Of a stretch of 6,392 nucleotides of DNA, positions 6,115 through 6,392 are shown piece by piece. The stretch spans positions 1 to 6,392 of the forward strand of contig DXGG01000185.1 in NCBI GenBank assembly GCA_019114015.1, written 5' to 3'. The notes under the pieces are model-generated. The model worked only from the letters and a program-made list of their open reading frames with translations. It had not been told where the DNA came from and did no database searches. The position numbers and the translations under genes are program-made. Every line of letters begins with the position of its first letter. Within the stretch, counting starts at the first letter, position 1. The stretch comes from Candidatus Onthomorpha intestinigallinarum (lineage in GTDB: Bacteria; Bacteroidota; Bacteroidia; Bacteroidales; P3).

Positions 6115-6392
6115 ATGAAAAGAACATTAGTAGTATTGTTTGCAGCCATGCTTTCAATGGCAGGCTACGGACAGAAGATCAAGGGAAGTGACACGGTGTT
6201 GCCACTAAGTCAGAAAGAAGCCGAGGCTTACAAGGGCGGTTCGGTAAGCGTTACCGGAGGCGGTAGTGGTGTAGGAATTTCGGCCCTTATTGAAGGAAGT
6301 TGCGATATTGCGCAATCATCGAGAAAGATGAAGTTTACCGAAAAAAAGAAAATGGAATCGGCAGGCAAACAACCCAAGGAGGTGGTTATAGC
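6115..6392 (+). CDS. pstS: Phosphate ABC transporter substrate-binding protein PstS (partial, 3' cut by window)
   Basis: The first 92 codons of a periplasmic phosphate-binding protein of the PstS/SphX type, which captures inorganic phosphate for the PstCAB importer. The start MKRTLVVLFAAMLSMAGYGQ is a Sec signal peptide, probably cleaved near residues 16-20. The mature part shows the family signatures GSDTVLPL (residues 24-31), VTGGGSGVGISAL, and DIAQSSRKMK. The Ser/Thr and GGGSG loops supply phosphate contacts in this family. The linker between the GSDT motif and VTGGGSG looks about four residues shorter than in Bacteroides proteins I recall. The 82 nt between the terminator and the ATG are A/T-rich, with no Shine-Dalgarno sequence, no exact promoter consensus (TACTTTTC at 6070-6077 is one base off) and no Pho box I can identify. 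Ile codons here are mostly ATT/ATC, unlike the other genes, which fits high expression. Confidence 0.92.
   Translation, partial: MKRTLVVLFAAMLSMAGYGQKIKGSDTVLPLSQKEAEAYKGGSVSVTGGGSGVGISALIEGSCDIAQSSRKMKFTEKKKMESAGKQPKEVVI

Noticed and set aside
5805..6191. Open frame on the plus strand (about 128 residues from ATG 5805) across the intergenic region
   Set aside because: It reads through the strong terminator at 5995-6032 and 77 nt into pstS in another frame. The composition is odd (Arg-rich start, then translated terminator sequence), and no family resemblance is seen.
1..6392. Search for mobile elements, defence systems, CRISPR repeats, tRNAs or signs of recent transfer
   Set aside because: None was seen. 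All genes are co-oriented core genes with matching codon habits, and no repeat array, transposase or integrase motif appears.

Overview
The window reads as chromosomal DNA from a Bacteroidales-type member of the Bacteroidota. The protein families resemble Bacteroidota orthologues. Start codons mostly lack Shine-Dalgarno sequences and have A/T-rich leaders. One intergenic promoter matches the phylum's TTTG-N19-TAnnTTTG consensus exactly. Ile codon ATA and Arg codons AGA/AGG are strikingly preferred, for example 16 of 17 Ile codons in the first complete gene. I cannot name a genus from this.

Region 1 (1-4949) is a tightly packed, all-plus-strand cluster that looks like one operon. It holds the 3' end of pgk (phosphoglycerate kinase), a YdfG-like short-chain dehydrogenase, meaB (the GTPase chaperone of B12-dependent methylmalonyl-CoA mutase), a small META/HslJ-domain lipoprotein, and priA (replication-restart helicase). 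Gaps are 16 and 4 nt, then a 4-nt ATGA overlap, then 4 nt. The genes do not form one pathway. They look like a housekeeping transcription unit joining central carbon and propionate metabolism, an envelope lipoprotein and replication restart.

Region 2 (4950-5645) holds a separate gene for a reverse rubrerythrin (rubredoxin domain first, diiron domain second), a peroxide-detoxifying protein of anaerobes. A possible hairpin lies in its leader and a clear intrinsic terminator follows it.

Region 3 (5646-6114) has no convincing protein gene. It has a 16-bp perfect palindrome, a consensus Bacteroidota promoter, about 290 nt of hairpin-forming sequence and a very strong 16-bp-stem terminator. This is the layout of a stand-alone non-coding RNA gene and is the best candidate in the window for something undescribed.

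Region 4 (6115-6392) is the 5' end of a pstS-type gene for the periplasmic phosphate-binding protein, cut by the window edge.

I see no mobile element, CRISPR array, tRNA or rRNA. Apart from the RNA candidate, the genes are ordinary core genes with a few motif variations.
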